A DNA stretch of 64,000 nt from Paenibacillus curdlanolyticus YK9 (GTDB lineage: Bacteria > Bacillota > Bacilli > Paenibacillales > Paenibacillaceae), in contig NZ_AEDD01000004.1 of assembly GCF_000179615.1 (NCBI RefSeq), forward strand, positions 382,024-446,023. The letters run 5' to 3'. Under the pieces are notes generated by a model, which saw only the letters and a list, made by a program, of their open reading frames with translations, had not been told where the DNA came from and made no database searches. Below are positions 42,446-51,788 of this stretch, one piece after another. Positions within the stretch are counted from its first letter, which is position 1, and each line of letters begins with the position of its first letter. The translations under genes and the position numbers were made by a program.

Positions 42446-42871
42446 TTAGTCTTCGATAACAACGCCCATGCTGCGCGCCGTACCTTCAACCATGCGCATT
42501 GCCGCTTCCACGGATGCTGCATTCAGGTCTTCCATCTTTTGCTCAGCGATTTCGCGAACTTTGGCACGTTTCACCGTTGCAACTTTCTTCTTGTTAGGCT
42601 CGCCGGATCCTTTAGGGATTCCTGCCGCTACGCGAAGCAATACTGCAGCTGGTGGCGTTTTCGTCTCGAACGTGAACGAACGATCTTCGAATACGCTGAT
42701 AACGACCGGGATAATCAAGCCCGCTTGGTCAGCTGTACGAGCGTTGAACTCTTTACAGAACGCCATGATGTTAACGCCTGCTTGACCGAGTGCAGGACCG
42801 ATCGGCGGTGCCGGGTTCGCTTTACCTGCTGGTACTTGCAGTTTCACCATCTTGATGACTTTCTTTGCCAT
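42446..42871 (-). CDS. rplK: 50S ribosomal protein L11
   Basis: A 141-residue protein of the GTPase-associated centre. The Pro-rich start ([32 protein letters not shown]) is the thiostrepton contact region. L11 is also needed for RelA activation by uncharged tRNA. It lies 88 bases after nusG with AAGGAGG before the ATG. Confidence 0.98.
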   Translation of the reverse strand: MAKKVIKMVKLQVPAGKANPAPPIGPALGQAGVNIMAFCKEFNARTADQAGLIIPVVISVFEDRSFTFETKTPPAAVLLRVAAGIPKGSGEPNKKKVATVKRAKVREIAEQKMEDLNAASVEAAMRMVEGTARSMGVVIED

Positions 42872-42959
42872 GCTAACACCTCCTTAAACCAATAATGCCC
42901 ATATGCGCGAAGTTACACTCCGCCTCGCCGGAGGCGCCGACGAATCCGGAAACCGGATA

Positions 42960-43493
42960 TTATATCTTCTCCACTTGAGTGTAATCCAGTTCAAGCGGGG
43001 TTTCCCTGCCAAACATGTTGACGTGCACCTTAAGCTTCGCTTTATCAAGCAAGATCTCTTCGATCGTGCCGACAAACCCAGCAAAAGGACCTACTTTGAC
43101 ATTGACGGTTTCTTTCAGTTCGAACTCGATCTTCGGCTTCGGTTCCTCAATGCCCATGTGTTTCAGAATCTGATCCACTTCTTCAGGCAATAGCGGAGTC
43201 GGCTTTGAACCGGATCCCGTCGAACCGACGAAGCCCGTCACGCCGGGCGTGTTGCGAACGACATACCAAGAATCATCCGTTTGAACCATCTCTACGAGAA
43301 CATATCCGGGGTAAACTTTACGCATAACGGTCTTTTTCTTACCGTCCTTGTTTACCACTTCTTCTTCCATAGGCACGAGCACGCGGAAGATTTTATCCTC
43401 CATGCCCATCGATTCAACGCGACGCTCTAGGTTCGCCTTCACTTTGTTCTCATACCCGGAATAGGTATGCACCACATACCATCGTTTTTCCAT
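42960..43493 (-). CDS. nusG: Transcription elongation and termination factor NusG
   Basis: A 177-residue protein with the NGN domain (EKRWYVVHTYSGYENKVK..., residues 1-115) and a C-terminal KOW domain (VNVKVGPFAGFVGTIEEI, from about residue 125). It binds RNA polymerase and couples it to the ribosome through S10. The ATG at 43493 is used because GGTGG sits six bases upstream; an ATG two codons earlier would overlap it. Confidence 0.97.
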   Translation of the reverse strand: MEKRWYVVHTYSGYENKVKANLERRVESMGMEDKIFRVLVPMEEEVVNKDGKKKTVMRKVYPGYVLVEMVQTDDSWYVVRNTPGVTGFVGSTGSGSKPTPLLPEEVDQILKHMGIEEPKPKIEFELKETVNVKVGPFAGFVGTIEEILLDKAKLKVHVNMFGRETPLELDYTQVEKI

Positions 43494-43516
43494 AGCCATC
43501 CACCTTCGGACCCTTC

Positions 43517-43726
43517 TTAAACAACCAGTTCAACCAATTCAGAGATCCCGATGTCAAGAACCCAGAAGTAAATGGTTACGAGAATAATAGTAACAAGCAC
43601 TACAATCGTATAGCTTGTCAACTCTTTACGGCTCGGCCATCTAACTTTCTTCAGTTCTGCCCAACTGTCTGCGAAGAAACTGAACGTCGTTCCGAAGCCT
43701 TGCTTCAGCTTAGCCAAAAAAGCCAC
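43517..43726 (-). CDS. secE: Protein translocase subunit SecE
   Basis: A 69-residue protein with one transmembrane helix (about residues 38-60) and the amphipathic ELKKVRWPSRKEL motif that clamps SecY. This is the short one-helix form of Firmicutes. The GTG at 43726 follows GGAGGT at six bases. Confidence 0.93.
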   Translation of the reverse strand: MAFLAKLKQGFGTTFSFFADSWAELKKVRWPSRKELTSYTIVVLVTIILVTIYFWVLDIGISELVELVV

Positions 43727-43744
43727 GTTCACACCTCCAATAGA

Positions 43745-43894
43745 CTATCTCGTCTCGCGATGAGGAGTATGCTCGTTACAGAACTTGCAAAACTTCTTCA
43801 TCTCGATGCGGTCGGGGTGATTGCGCTTGTTCTTGCTGTTTGTGTAGTTTCTTTGTTTGCAGCTCGTACAAGCCAACGTAATGATTACCCGCAT
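43745..43894 (-). CDS. rpmG: 50S ribosomal protein L33 (zinc-binding form)
   Basis: A 49-residue protein read directly from the sequence: starts [17 protein letters not shown] and ends [10 protein letters not shown]. Two CxxC pairs (CTSC, CKFC) give the zinc-binding C+ form. It is the first gene of the secE-nusG transcript, as in Bacillus rpmGB. GGAGGTGTACTTCA precedes the ATG. Confidence 0.95.
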   Translation of the reverse strand: MRVIITLACTSCKQRNYTNSKNKRNHPDRIEMKKFCKFCNEHTPHRETR

Positions 43895-44001
43895 TGAAGT
43901 ACACCTCCTGAGCTGTACTTAGTGTTGCTCGTTTATGTTGAATCATAATTGATTCCTGAGCCAATAGAGCCAATAGGTTGAAAATTGCATTTTTAGACCT
44001 A

Positions 44002-44037
44002 CCCAAACAGATTATCACATTGCAATTTTCGTGTCAA
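44002..44037 (-). promoter_or_regulatory. Sigma-A promoter of rpmG-secE-nusG
   Basis: On the minus strand a perfect TTGACA (44032-44037) and TAATCT (44009-44014) with a 17-base spacer, about 110 bases before rpmG. The rest of the rpmG-sigH gap (43895-44288) shows no gene, only this promoter and the sigH terminator. Confidence 0.82.
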
Positions 44038-44245
44038 TGCCGATATATTCAACAAATAATTTGGCAATCGAGCGGCAAAACCGCGCCATTCCTCGTTTTA
44101 CTGCATAACAAGCGACATCGGGTGTCTCACGTGCAGTATGGCCAATTTTCGGCAAAATAGACACTTATCTATATATGAATATGCTGACACTTCATATACA
44201 GTTCATTCTAGCGCGAGGATCCTACGCATTGACAAGCTGTCGGCA

Positions 44246-44274
44246 AATAAAAAAGACTCGCAGCACGAGTCCTT
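44246..44274 (-). terminator. Terminator of sigH
   Basis: On the minus strand, GGACTCG and CGAGTC pair around a short loop and are followed by TTTTTTATT, 14 bases after the sigH stop. Confidence 0.88.
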
Positions 44275-44288
44275 ATGATTCGTATTCC

Positions 44289-44939
44289 TTATCCTCCAAT
44301 ATCGCGCACTTCCAAATAACGTTCTAGCTTGCGCTTCACTCGTTGAAGAGCGTTGTCTATGGATTTCACATGCCGATCCAAGTCGACTGCGATCTCCTGA
44401 TATGAACGGCCATCCAAGTAGAGCATGAGCACTTTGCGCTCCAGATCGCTCAATATTTCAGACATCTTGTCTTCTAATCCAACGAACTCTTCTTGATTAA
44501 TGATAAGCTCTTCCGGGTCCGATACTCGAGTGCCGCAAATGACATCTAGCAACGTACGATCGGAATCCTCATCATAGATCGGCTTATCCAACGAAACATA
44601 AGAGTTAAGCGGGATATGCTTCTGCCGAGTCGCTGTCTTAATCGCAGTAATAATCTGCCTCGTAATGCACAATTCAGCAAATGCTTTAAAAGATGAGAGC
44701 TTGTCTCCTTTAAAATCACGAATCGATTTGTAAAGGCCAATCATGCCTTCCTGGACAATATCTTCCCGGTCGGCGCCGATAAGAAAATAAGAACGGGCTT
44801 TCGCGCGTACGAAATTGCGATACTTGTTAATCAAATACTCCAAAGCTTCGCTATCACCTTCGCGGACCGCTTCAACGACATCTTCGTCCGTTCTGCAGTC
44901 ATATCCGTCCGTACTTGTTTCTCTGAGGTCGATGCTCAC
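44289..44939 (-). CDS. sigH: Sporulation sigma factor SigH
   Basis: A 216-residue sigma-70-family factor for early stationary-phase and sporulation genes. Region 2 (EDIVQEGMIGLYKSIRDFKGDKLSSFKAFAELCITRQI, about residues 61-97) holds the core-binding and -10 recognition parts; region 4 (LYLDGRSYQEIAVDLDRHVKSIDNALQRVKRKLE) is at the C-terminus. GTG start with GGAGGG upstream. A vegetative-type promoter lies 60 bases upstream. Confidence 0.96.
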   Translation of the reverse strand: MSIDLRETSTDGYDCRTDEDVVEAVREGDSEALEYLINKYRNFVRAKARSYFLIGADREDIVQEGMIGLYKSIRDFKGDKLSSFKAFAELCITRQIITAIKTATRQKHIPLNSYVSLDKPIYDEDSDRTLLDVICGTRVSDPEELIINQEEFVGLEDKMSEILSDLERKVLMLYLDGRSYQEIAVDLDRHVKSIDNALQRVKRKLERYLEVRDIGG

Positions 44940-44995
44940 GAACTATCCCTCCGGCCTGCAAGGCGTGCACTGCTCGACTCGCACTCTATCAAGCA

Positions 44996-45032
44996 TAGAA
45001 TTAGTATACATTATGTAACTTCCAACCGTCAA
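44996..45032 (-). promoter_or_regulatory. Promoter of sigH
   Basis: On the minus strand, TTGACG (45027-45032) and TATACT (45003-45008) with an 18-base spacer. In Bacillus the sigH promoter is sigma-A type and repressed by AbrB; AbrB sites have no strict consensus, so none is claimed. Confidence 0.72.
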
Positions 45033-45103
45033 CCGATACGACTGCCGGAAACCACTAAGTAAATAGTAGATTTGTAAGCAAATGGTGGCAATTGATTCCC
45101 ATA

Positions 45104-45130
45104 TGTTACCTATTGTTACATAGCTGTTAC
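45104..45130. repeat. Three phased TGTTAC repeats between rae1 and sigH
   Basis: TGTTAC occurs at 45104-45109, 45114-45119 and 45125-45130, at 10- and 11-base steps, so all three lie on the same face of the helix. The block sits between the rae1 stop and the sigH promoter region, which suggests a protein-binding site. Confidence 0.45.
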
Positions 45131-45137
45131 ATAATTC

Positions 45138-45668
45138 TTACAGATCGCCTCGACGCCACTTTTCAAGCCTCGCCCGGACATCTAACGTCAGCGATCCGTC
45201 TACCGTATTTCGTTTAACCGGGCGAATCTCCGCTTCTTTCAGCGTCGCCTGGATTTGCTTCTGCTTCTGCCCGATGTCAATGAGAAGCTCCCTGGCTGAC
45301 AAGCGAAGCGCCCCTTTGCCAAACGCCACATGCTGCTCCGTCATATCAGACGTGGCAACGTATATATTTCGTCCGCGCATCGTCAGTTCGACCACTAATC
45401 GTTCAATGCATTCGTCTGCTGTTTCTTTTTCTTTGGTATAAACAACAACCATCTCATGTTGCTTGTACTTCGCGCCAAGCCCTGGAACCTGATGCGCGTC
45501 AAACACGACATATACATGCATTCCCGTAAAGCCTTGATAGTCGGCAAGCATGTCCAGCAATGCGTCCCGCGCATCCTCAAGATCATGATCGCGAAGGCGC
45601 TGCAAAACCGGCCACGCTCCAATGACATTGTAGCCGTCAACCAGAAGGACGTCTCCCCTCCGGCTCAT
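45138..45668 (-). CDS. rae1: NYN-domain ribosome-associated endoribonuclease Rae1 (YacP)
   Basis: A 176-residue protein of the NYN/PIN-like nuclease fold; the acidic active-site motif VDGYNVIGAW is near the N-terminus and VVFDAHQ and YVATSDMTEQ follow. In Bacillus, Rae1 enters the ribosomal A site and cleaves certain mRNAs in a translation-dependent way. It lies two bases after rlmB, giving the cysE-cysS-mrnC-rlmB-rae1-sigH order of Bacillus. Confidence 0.9.
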   Translation of the reverse strand: MSRRGDVLLVDGYNVIGAWPVLQRLRDHDLEDARDALLDMLADYQGFTGMHVYVVFDAHQVPGLGAKYKQHEMVVVYTKEKETADECIERLVVELTMRGRNIYVATSDMTEQHVAFGKGALRLSARELLIDIGQKQKQIQATLKEAEIRPVKRNTVDGSLTLDVRARLEKWRRGDL

Positions 45669-45670
45669 CG

Positions 45671-46516
45671 TCAGATGCCCCTGCGTTGGCGAAGCACTTC
45701 ATACATGAGCACACCCGCCGCAACGGATGCATTCAACGAATTAAGTTGACCCGCCATAGGCAGCTTGATAAGAAAATCGCATTTTTCACGGATGAGGCGC
45801 CCCATCCCCTTGCTCTCATTGCCAATCACGAGACCAAGCGGCATATCAAACTTCGTGCGGTACACGTCTTGCTCCGCCGCAACGTCTGCTCCGGCGATCC
45901 ATACGCCTTGCTCCTTGAGCGTTTCAATCGTTTGCGCCAAGTTGGTCACGCGCGCAACGGGCACATACTCTGCTGCTCCAGCAGAAATTTTGGACACCGT
46001 AGCCGTCAATCCGACGGAACGCCGCTTTGGAATAATGACGCCATGCACGCCCGTGCACTCAGCTGTACGCAAGATCGAGCCCAGGTTGTGCGGATCCTCA
46101 ATCTCATCTAGCAGCAGCAGGAAAGGCGTTTCTCCCTTTGCCTTGGCCGCAGCGAGAATTTCCTCAACCTCGTAATACCGATAAGCCGCCGCTTGCGCGA
46201 TTACGCCTTGATGGGCAACCTCTCCCGCCATGCTGTCCAATTTGCGTTTATCTGCGAACTGCACAATGATGCCATGCTGCTTCGCTTCTGCGACAATCGG
46301 CGCCGTCAGATGCTTCTGCGAGCCTTCCGCGATCCACACCTTATTAATCTCGCGGCCAGAGCGAAGCGCTTCGAGCACAGGGTGCTTGCCTGCAATGATT
46401 TCCCCGTCATTATCCGCTGTCGCCTGTTCCGCTTGCACCTGCTCGGTTGTTCGATATCCGCCCGAGCTTCTCTCGCGCTGGCGTTCTTGTCTATAGGGAT
46501 TGTTCCGTGATTTCAT
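45671..46516 (-). CDS. rlmB: 23S rRNA 2'-O-methyltransferase RlmB (TrmH family)
   Basis: A 281-residue SpoU/TrmH enzyme predicted to methylate the ribose of G2251 in the P-loop of 23S rRNA. The first 35 residues are a charged extension. An L30e-like substrate domain (HPVLEALRSGREINKVWI) follows. The SPOUT knot has the signatures DPHNLGSILRTAECTGV, VIGNESKGMGRLI and LPMAGQLNSLNASVAAGVL. It overlaps mrnC by four bases. Confidence 0.92.
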   Translation of the reverse strand: MKSRNNPYRQERQRERSSGGYRTTEQVQAEQATADNDGEIIAGKHPVLEALRSGREINKVWIAEGSQKHLTAPIVAEAKQHGIIVQFADKRKLDSMAGEVAHQGVIAQAAAYRYYEVEEILAAAKAKGETPFLLLLDEIEDPHNLGSILRTAECTGVHGVIIPKRRSVGLTATVSKISAGAAEYVPVARVTNLAQTIETLKEQGVWIAGADVAAEQDVYRTKFDMPLGLVIGNESKGMGRLIREKCDFLIKLPMAGQLNSLNASVAAGVLMYEVLRQRRGI

Positions 46517-46980
46517 GCCTTATCCTCCTCGGACCGGATGGGTCCCTGTTCATCCAATACAACGGCCAACAGCTCGCGAAGCCGGGTACCGCGTCTTTCA
46601 TAATATAAATAGCCAAACAGCGCCTCAAGCGCGGTAGCTTGTCGATAATCAGCCACGTCGGCATTTTTGGGCGGTGCGCCCGATTTGGCATTACGCCCCC
46701 TGCGCACGACCTCCGCCTCTTCCTCAGTCAAGAGCGGCAGCAGCTTTTCCAGCGAAATCCGCTGTGCTTTAGCCGACACTCGCTTCGTCGCTTCCCGATG
46801 CAATTCATGCATCTTATGGCTCGGCTTAGCGATCAAATATTGCCGCACCAGCAGCTCAAACACCGCATCCCCAGCATAAGCAAGCACGACCGGATTCATG
46901 AGCCGAGCCGGCTTCGAGGGCTCATGAATCAACAGGTCAAGGGCATCCAACGAGTCTCCGTCGTTCAAATGCTCCATCAT
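46513..46980 (-). CDS. mrnC: Mini-ribonuclease III MrnC
   Basis: A 155-residue RNase III catalytic domain without the double-stranded-RNA-binding domain. The motif LAYAGDAVFELLVRQYL (about residue 33) contains the metal-binding acidic residue cluster, and ALEALFGYLYYERR near residue 125 contains the second. In Bacillus it matures the 3' and 5' ends of 23S rRNA with help from L3. It overlaps both neighbours, cysS and rlmB, by four bases. Confidence 0.92.
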   Translation of the reverse strand: MMEHLNDGDSLDALDLLIHEPSKPARLMNPVVLAYAGDAVFELLVRQYLIAKPSHKMHELHREATKRVSAKAQRISLEKLLPLLTEEEAEVVRRGRNAKSGAPPKNADVADYRQATALEALFGYLYYERRGTRLRELLAVVLDEQGPIRSEEDKA

Positions 46981-48410
46981 TTACGACGCCACTTAATGCC
47001 TTGCGGCGTATCTTCCAATACGATATTGTCTGCAGCGAGCAGATCGCGAATCTCATCGGCACGCGCCCAATTTTTGGCTTGGCGCGCTTCCGTACGCTCC
47101 ACGATCAGCTTCTCGATCTGCTCATCCAGCAGCTCGCCCGCTTCATCCGCGCGCGGCAGCAGCCCGAGCGTGCGGTCAAATTGCTCCAGCAGCGCAAGCA
47201 GCGCTTGCAGTTCGGCTGCGGAAGCGTCTTGGCGCTGCATTGCTCCATTAGCTTCCGATACGAGATCAAACAATGCCGTAATTGCGTCCGGCGTGTTAAA
47301 ATCATCGTTCATTTTGGCGGCAAATTGTCCGGCAATAGCAGCCAAGCGCGCATCCAGCGCGTCATTGCCTGAAGCAGCGACAGCCTGCTGCGGTTCAAGC
47401 GGCTTCTCGCCCAGCACGGACAGGCGGTGCAGCAGGTTGCCTGCGCAATTCACAATGCGCTCAACGCTGTTTTCGGCTTGCGCAATCGTGTCGTCGCTGA
47501 AGTTCAGCGGACTGCGATAGTGCGTAGCGAGCACAAAATAACGAATCGCCTGCGGCTTCGTCCGCTTCAGCAGCTCACGAACGGTGATGCCGTTACCGAG
47601 CGATTTGGACATTTTCTCATTGTTAATGTGAACATAGCCGTTATGCATCCAATAGTTTGCGAGCGGCTTGCCCGTCAACGACTCGGATTGCGCCACCTCG
47701 CACTCATGATGCGGGAACTGAAGGTCATGCCCGCCGCCGTGGATATCCAGCGTATCGCCGAGATATTCGCGCGCCATCGCGGAGCATTCGATATGCCAGC
47801 CCGGCCGGCCGTTGCCCCATGGGCTGGACCAGTGGATCTCGCCCGGCTTAGCGGACTTCCACAGCACAAAGTCTTGCGCATGCTGTTTGCGCTCGTCGAT
47901 TTCGATGCGAATGCCGAGCTGCAATTCCTCCGTATTTTGATGCGACAGCTTCCCGTATGCCTCGAATTGGTTCGTGCGGAAGTAGACGTCGCCAGCGCTC
48001 TCGTAAGCAATGCCTTTGTCTACCAAGCCTTGAATAAAGCTAACAATAAGCGGGATGTGATCCGTCACTCGCGGATTACGCGTCGCCTTGTGCACACCGA
48101 GCGCTTCGATATCCTCATTAAAAGCAGCGATAAACGTATCAGCCACCTCTGGCACGGTCGTGCCGAGCTGTTCCGCTTTACGGATCAACTTATCATCAAC
48201 ATCCGTGAAGTTGACGATGTAATTCACTTCATAACCAGTTACCTCTAAATAGCGTCTCACAACGTCGAAAAAGATAACCGGACGCGCATTGCCAATATGA
48301 ATATAGTCGTACACGGTCGGCCCGCACACATACATTTTGACCTGACCTGGCTGCTGTGGCTTGAAAGCCTCCTGCGCCCTTGTCATTGTGTTATAAATGG
48401 AAACGGTCAT
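46977..48410 (-). CDS. cysS: Cysteine--tRNA ligase
   Basis: A 477-residue class I synthetase. HIGH motif [11 protein letters not shown] (about residue 34), KMSKS motif KMSKSLGN (about 270), and zinc-ligand Cys residues (CGP near 29, ECSAM near 210, and the HHECEV segment) are present. It overlaps cysE by four bases, so both are under the upstream Cys T-box. Confidence 0.97.
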   Translation of the reverse strand: MTVSIYNTMTRAQEAFKPQQPGQVKMYVCGPTVYDYIHIGNARPVIFFDVVRRYLEVTGYEVNYIVNFTDVDDKLIRKAEQLGTTVPEVADTFIAAFNEDIEALGVHKATRNPRVTDHIPLIVSFIQGLVDKGIAYESAGDVYFRTNQFEAYGKLSHQNTEELQLGIRIEIDERKQHAQDFVLWKSAKPGEIHWSSPWGNGRPGWHIECSAMAREYLGDTLDIHGGGHDLQFPHHECEVAQSESLTGKPLANYWMHNGYVHINNEKMSKSLGNGITVRELLKRTKPQAIRYFVLATHYRSPLNFSDDTIAQAENSVERIVNCAGNLLHRLSVLGEKPLEPQQAVAASGNDALDARLAAIAGQFAAKMNDDFNTPDAITALFDLVSEANGAMQRQDASAAELQALLALLEQFDRTLGLLPRADEAGELLDEQIEKLIVERTEARQAKNWARADEIRDLLAADNIVLEDTPQGIKWRRK

Positions 48411-49090
48411 TTGACAGATTCTCCTTCGAGTACGGGCTCTCGGGTCTTTCCCGCCTGCGCCCTCAATTCATGTACCTCATGCCGCAAATCGGCTATTTCC
48501 TTCTGCATCGTCCGAAACATCTCAATAACGGGATCCGGCAGCTTGTTATGGTCAAGTCGATCCCCTACCCGTTCGCCATTTCGTTTGACGATACGTCCAG
48601 GTATGCCGACTACCGTACTGTTGTCAGGCACCGCCCGCAAGACGACGGAATTGGCGCCAATGTTGGAATTCGCTCCGACAGAGAAGGAGCCCAGCACTTT
48701 AGCCCCTGATGCGATAACTACATTATTGCCAATCGTCGGGTGACGCTTTCCTTTTTCCTTCCCCGTCCCGCCCAGCGTAACGCCTTGATAGATGACAACA
48801 TCATCGCCAATCTCGCAGGTTTCGCCTATGACAACGCCCATGCCATGATCAATAAATAATCGGTCGCCAATGCGAGCGCCCGGATGGATTTCGATCCCCG
48901 TCATAAATCGACTGAATTGCGATACGCCCCGTGCAATAGCGAACCATCCCCGCTTATAAAAGCCATGTGCAATGCGGTGAGCCCAAATCGCATGGAGACC
49001 TGAATACGTGAACACAACCTCCAGCTTGCTGCGGGCTGCCGGGTCATTGTCAAACACAGCCTGTATGTCTGAGCGAATATGTCTAAACAT
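48407..49090 (-). CDS. cysE: Serine O-acetyltransferase
   Basis: A 227-residue enzyme forming O-acetylserine, the precursor that accepts sulfide to make cysteine. The C-terminal left-handed beta-helix shows hexapeptide repeats ([28 protein letters not shown]), and the active-site segment [19 protein letters not shown] is present. The short N-terminal domain is the Gram-positive form. The ATG at 49090 is chosen because GGAGGAG lies upstream; the 17 codons before it hold that site. Confidence 0.95.
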   Translation of the reverse strand: MFRHIRSDIQAVFDNDPAARSKLEVVFTYSGLHAIWAHRIAHGFYKRGWFAIARGVSQFSRFMTGIEIHPGARIGDRLFIDHGMGVVIGETCEIGDDVVIYQGVTLGGTGKEKGKRHPTIGNNVVIASGAKVLGSFSVGANSNIGANSVVLRAVPDNSTVVGIPGRIVKRNGERVGDRLDHNKLPDPVIEMFRTMQKEIADLRHEVHELRAQAGKTREPVLEGESVK

Positions 49091-49240
49091 GCCGTCTCCT
49101 CCTCCCGCTCCTCCTCTAACTATCCGTAAGCCTGCGATCATTCATCCTGTGTGCATTTATGCAAAATCCAACAGGCCACCGCGCTTTCGTTCCCCATATT
49201 TGCAGCATTGCCTTCTCCATGCATAAAATGCTTCTCGTAC

Positions 49241-49683
49241 AAAAAAACCTCCGCAGTCACAAGGACTGCAGAGGCGTGTTCGTCGCGGTTCCACTCTGCA
49301 TGAATGCTCCCGATCGTTAGCTCGCTCCAGCATGTAGCGTTTATCGCCTCAGCCGCGCCGCCTGCGTATCGAATCGTCATTCATCTCAAGTACCCTGTAA
49401 CGGGGGTATCCCGTTGCCGCCTACCCCGATGAGTCAAACGGTCGTCTTGCTGTGCAAGACCGACTCGCAGCGCTGCATTCGGATCGGAGCAAAGCTCCCA
49501 GGTGCATCAGTTACGCTGTGGAATTAGACAACTTGCAGCCCAATGCCGGTATGCCGCATTCGCGGGCCCGCATGACGGTTGTCCTCTCTGATAATTCCGC
49601 TATGGCGAACTTCTCCTGTTCAAAGCCTTTCACTTATAGGACCGTATAGGAGCAATCCTTCGATTAGCTCCAGCTATGCCTTT
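49241..49683 (-). promoter_or_regulatory. T-box riboswitch (Cys specifier UGC) of cysE-cysS
   Basis: The minus strand shows all T-box parts: Stem I with GGAATTA/TAATTCC pairing and the AGAGAGG bulge; a specifier loop GA-TGC-A (TGC at 49504-49506) read as Cys; the T-box motif AGAGTGGAACCGCG (49283-49296); and a terminator (GCCTCTGCAGTC/GACTGCGGAGG plus T7, 49241-49275). Uncharged tRNA-Cys should promote readthrough into cysE and cysS. Confidence 0.93.
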
Positions 49684-49718
49684 AAATTCAGTATACTCAA
49701 TCACCGCCAAGGTGACAA
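49684..49718 (-). promoter_or_regulatory. Sigma-A promoter of the cysE T-box transcript
   Basis: On the minus strand, TTGTCA (49713-49718) and TATACT (49690-49695) with a 17-base spacer, 25 bases after the gltX stop and just before the T-box Stem I. Confidence 0.82.
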
Positions 49719-49742
49719 GGGCGGACGTCCGCGTTTACGCGC

Positions 49743-51203
49743 TTATTGGCCAAGGCGAAGCTTCAAACGGCTCGCTACTTTATCCTTGCCGAGCAGCGCG
49801 ATCGTCTGGTTCAGGTCAGGGCCATGCGTTTGGCCGGTCAAAGCCGCTCGAATCGGCATGAACAAGGCTTTGCCTTTGTTCCCCGTCTCCTGCTGCACCG
49901 CTTTAATCATCGCCTTCATATCGTCCGCGCCAAATGCGGCAGCCGCTTCAACCTGTGCCAGGAACGCGCCCAGCACAGCCGGCACCTGTTCTTCGGCCAA
50001 TACCGCAGCTGCGTCGCCTTCATCTTCAACCGCATCGCGGAAGAACAGCTCCGTCAGCGGAACGATTTCCGACGCAAAACGGATTTTGTCTTGATACAAC
50101 TGCACTAGATCCGTAACCCAAGCGTGCGCGGCAGCATCCAGCTCGGCCGATACGCGGCCTGCCTTTTGCAAATGCGGCAAGCAAAGATTGACGAGACGGT
50201 CGATATCGGTTTTCTTCACATACTCATTGTTCATCCAAGCCAGCTTGTTCGTATCGAACACAGCCGGGCTCTTGCTGAGCCGCGCTGCATTAAACACGCT
50301 GATCAGCTCTTCGCGCGTGAACATCTCTTGCTCGCCCTCTGGCGACCAGCCGAGAAGGGCAATGAAGTTGAACAACGCTTCCGGCAGATAGCCCAGTTGG
50401 TCATATTGCTCGATAAACTGAATGATCGACTCGTCGCGTTTGCTCAGCTTTTTGCGCGTTTCGTTCACGATCAGCGTCATATGACCGAACTGCGGCGGCT
50501 CCCAGCCGAGCGCTTCATAGATCATCAGCTGGCGAGGCGTATTCGAGATATGGTCTTCACCGCGCAGAACATGAGAGATCCGCATCAGGTAGTCGTCGAT
50601 AACAACCGCGAAGTTGTAAGTCGGTATGCCGTCCTTCTTCACGATGACGAAATCGCCCATGCCCTCGGATTCGAAGCTGATTTCGCCTTTTACCATATCG
50701 TTGAATTTATAAGTCTTGCCTTCTTGCACGCGGAATCGAATGCTCGGCACGCGGCCTTCCGCTTCGAACGCTTGGCGCTGCTCCTCTGTCAGCTCGCGGT
50801 GGCGGCCCGAATAACGCGGCGTCTCGCCACGGGCAGTCTGCTCCTCGCGCTCTTGCTCAAGTTCCTCTTCTGTGCAGTAGCAGCGATACGCGCGCCCTTG
50901 ATCGAGCAGCGTCTGCCAGTATTCGCGATAAATATCAAGACGTTCCGTCTGGCGGTACGGCCCGTAGCCACCACCGACGTCAATGCTCTCATCCCAATCG
51001 ATGCCGAGCCATTGCAAATACTTAAGTTGGCTTTCTTCCCCGCCTGCTACGTTGCGTTTCACGTCCGTATCTTCGATCCGGATAATGAATTTACCGCCCA
51101 AGCTGCGTGCATACAAATAATTGAACAATGCCGTTCTTGCATTGCCGATATGAAGATGGCCCGTCGGTGACGGCGCATATCGAACGCGAACTTCCTGTGT
51201 CAT
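49743..51203 (-). CDS. gltX: Glutamate--tRNA ligase
   Basis: A 486-residue class I synthetase. HIGH motif [15 protein letters not shown] (residue 12), KMSKS-type motif KLSKRDE (about 253) and a C-terminal anticodon domain are present. In Firmicutes this enzyme usually also charges tRNA-Gln, with correction by GatCAB; the sequence alone does not decide that. It stands between ispF and the cysE leader, as in Bacillus. Confidence 0.96.
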   Translation of the reverse strand: MTQEVRVRYAPSPTGHLHIGNARTALFNYLYARSLGGKFIIRIEDTDVKRNVAGGEESQLKYLQWLGIDWDESIDVGGGYGPYRQTERLDIYREYWQTLLDQGRAYRCYCTEEELEQEREEQTARGETPRYSGRHRELTEEQRQAFEAEGRVPSIRFRVQEGKTYKFNDMVKGEISFESEGMGDFVIVKKDGIPTYNFAVVIDDYLMRISHVLRGEDHISNTPRQLMIYEALGWEPPQFGHMTLIVNETRKKLSKRDESIIQFIEQYDQLGYLPEALFNFIALLGWSPEGEQEMFTREELISVFNAARLSKSPAVFDTNKLAWMNNEYVKKTDIDRLVNLCLPHLQKAGRVSAELDAAAHAWVTDLVQLYQDKIRFASEIVPLTELFFRDAVEDEGDAAAVLAEEQVPAVLGAFLAQVEAAAAFGADDMKAMIKAVQQETGNKGKALFMPIRAALTGQTHGPDLNQTIALLGKDKVASRLKLRLGQ

Positions 51204-51267
51204 ATGTTAGTGCTCCCCTCGTACGTTTGCCGCGCCTTGCGGCGGCCGACTTATCGTAAACTAATGC

Positions 51268-51759
51268 CTAAGATGATAGCACATCCTTGACAAGACAGAC
51301 AACCGATTGCGCCGCGATCCCTTCGCCCCGTCCAGTAAAGCCGAGCTGCTCCGTCGTCGTCGCCTTCACGTTCACTTGCGACAAATCGTCGGCTTCCAGC
51401 ACGCGCGCGATGACCTCCACCATTTGCGGAATATAAGGAAGCATCTTCGGCTTCTGCGCGATAATCGTATTATCGACGTTGCCCAGCTTATAGCCCCGCT
51501 CCTTCGCAAGCGCCCAGACATGCTCAAGCAGTTTGACGCTGTCCGCGCCCTTGAACGCCGGATCCGTATCCGGAAAATGCTTGCCAATGTCCCCGAGCCC
51601 TAGCGCCCCAAGCACAGCATCCGCCACGACATGCAGCAGGACATCTGCGTCGGAATGGCCCAGCAGACCTTTCTCATACGGAATGGTTACGCCGCCAATA
51701 ATACACGGACGCCCCTCTACCAATTGATGTACGTCGAATCCTTGTCCAACACGAATCAT
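51268..51759 (-). CDS. ispF: 2-C-methyl-D-erythritol 2,4-cyclodiphosphate synthase
   Basis: A 163-residue enzyme of the MEP isoprenoid pathway. Metal ligands GFDVHQL (DxH) and [10 protein letters not shown] (His) are readable, as is the [14 protein letters not shown] end. It follows ispD by 29 bases; the two act in the same pathway (steps 3 and 5). Confidence 0.96.
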   Translation of the reverse strand: MIRVGQGFDVHQLVEGRPCIIGGVTIPYEKGLLGHSDADVLLHVVADAVLGALGLGDIGKHFPDTDPAFKGADSVKLLEHVWALAKERGYKLGNVDNTIIAQKPKMLPYIPQMVEVIARVLEADDLSQVNVKATTTEQLGFTGRGEGIAAQSVVCLVKDVLSS

Positions 51760-51788
51760 GCTTGTATCCCCCTCTTAAAATGTAACGA

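Noticed and set aside
49138-49380. 80-codon minus-strand frame before cysE
   Set aside because: It overlaps the T-box antiterminator and terminator, which explains the sequence better.
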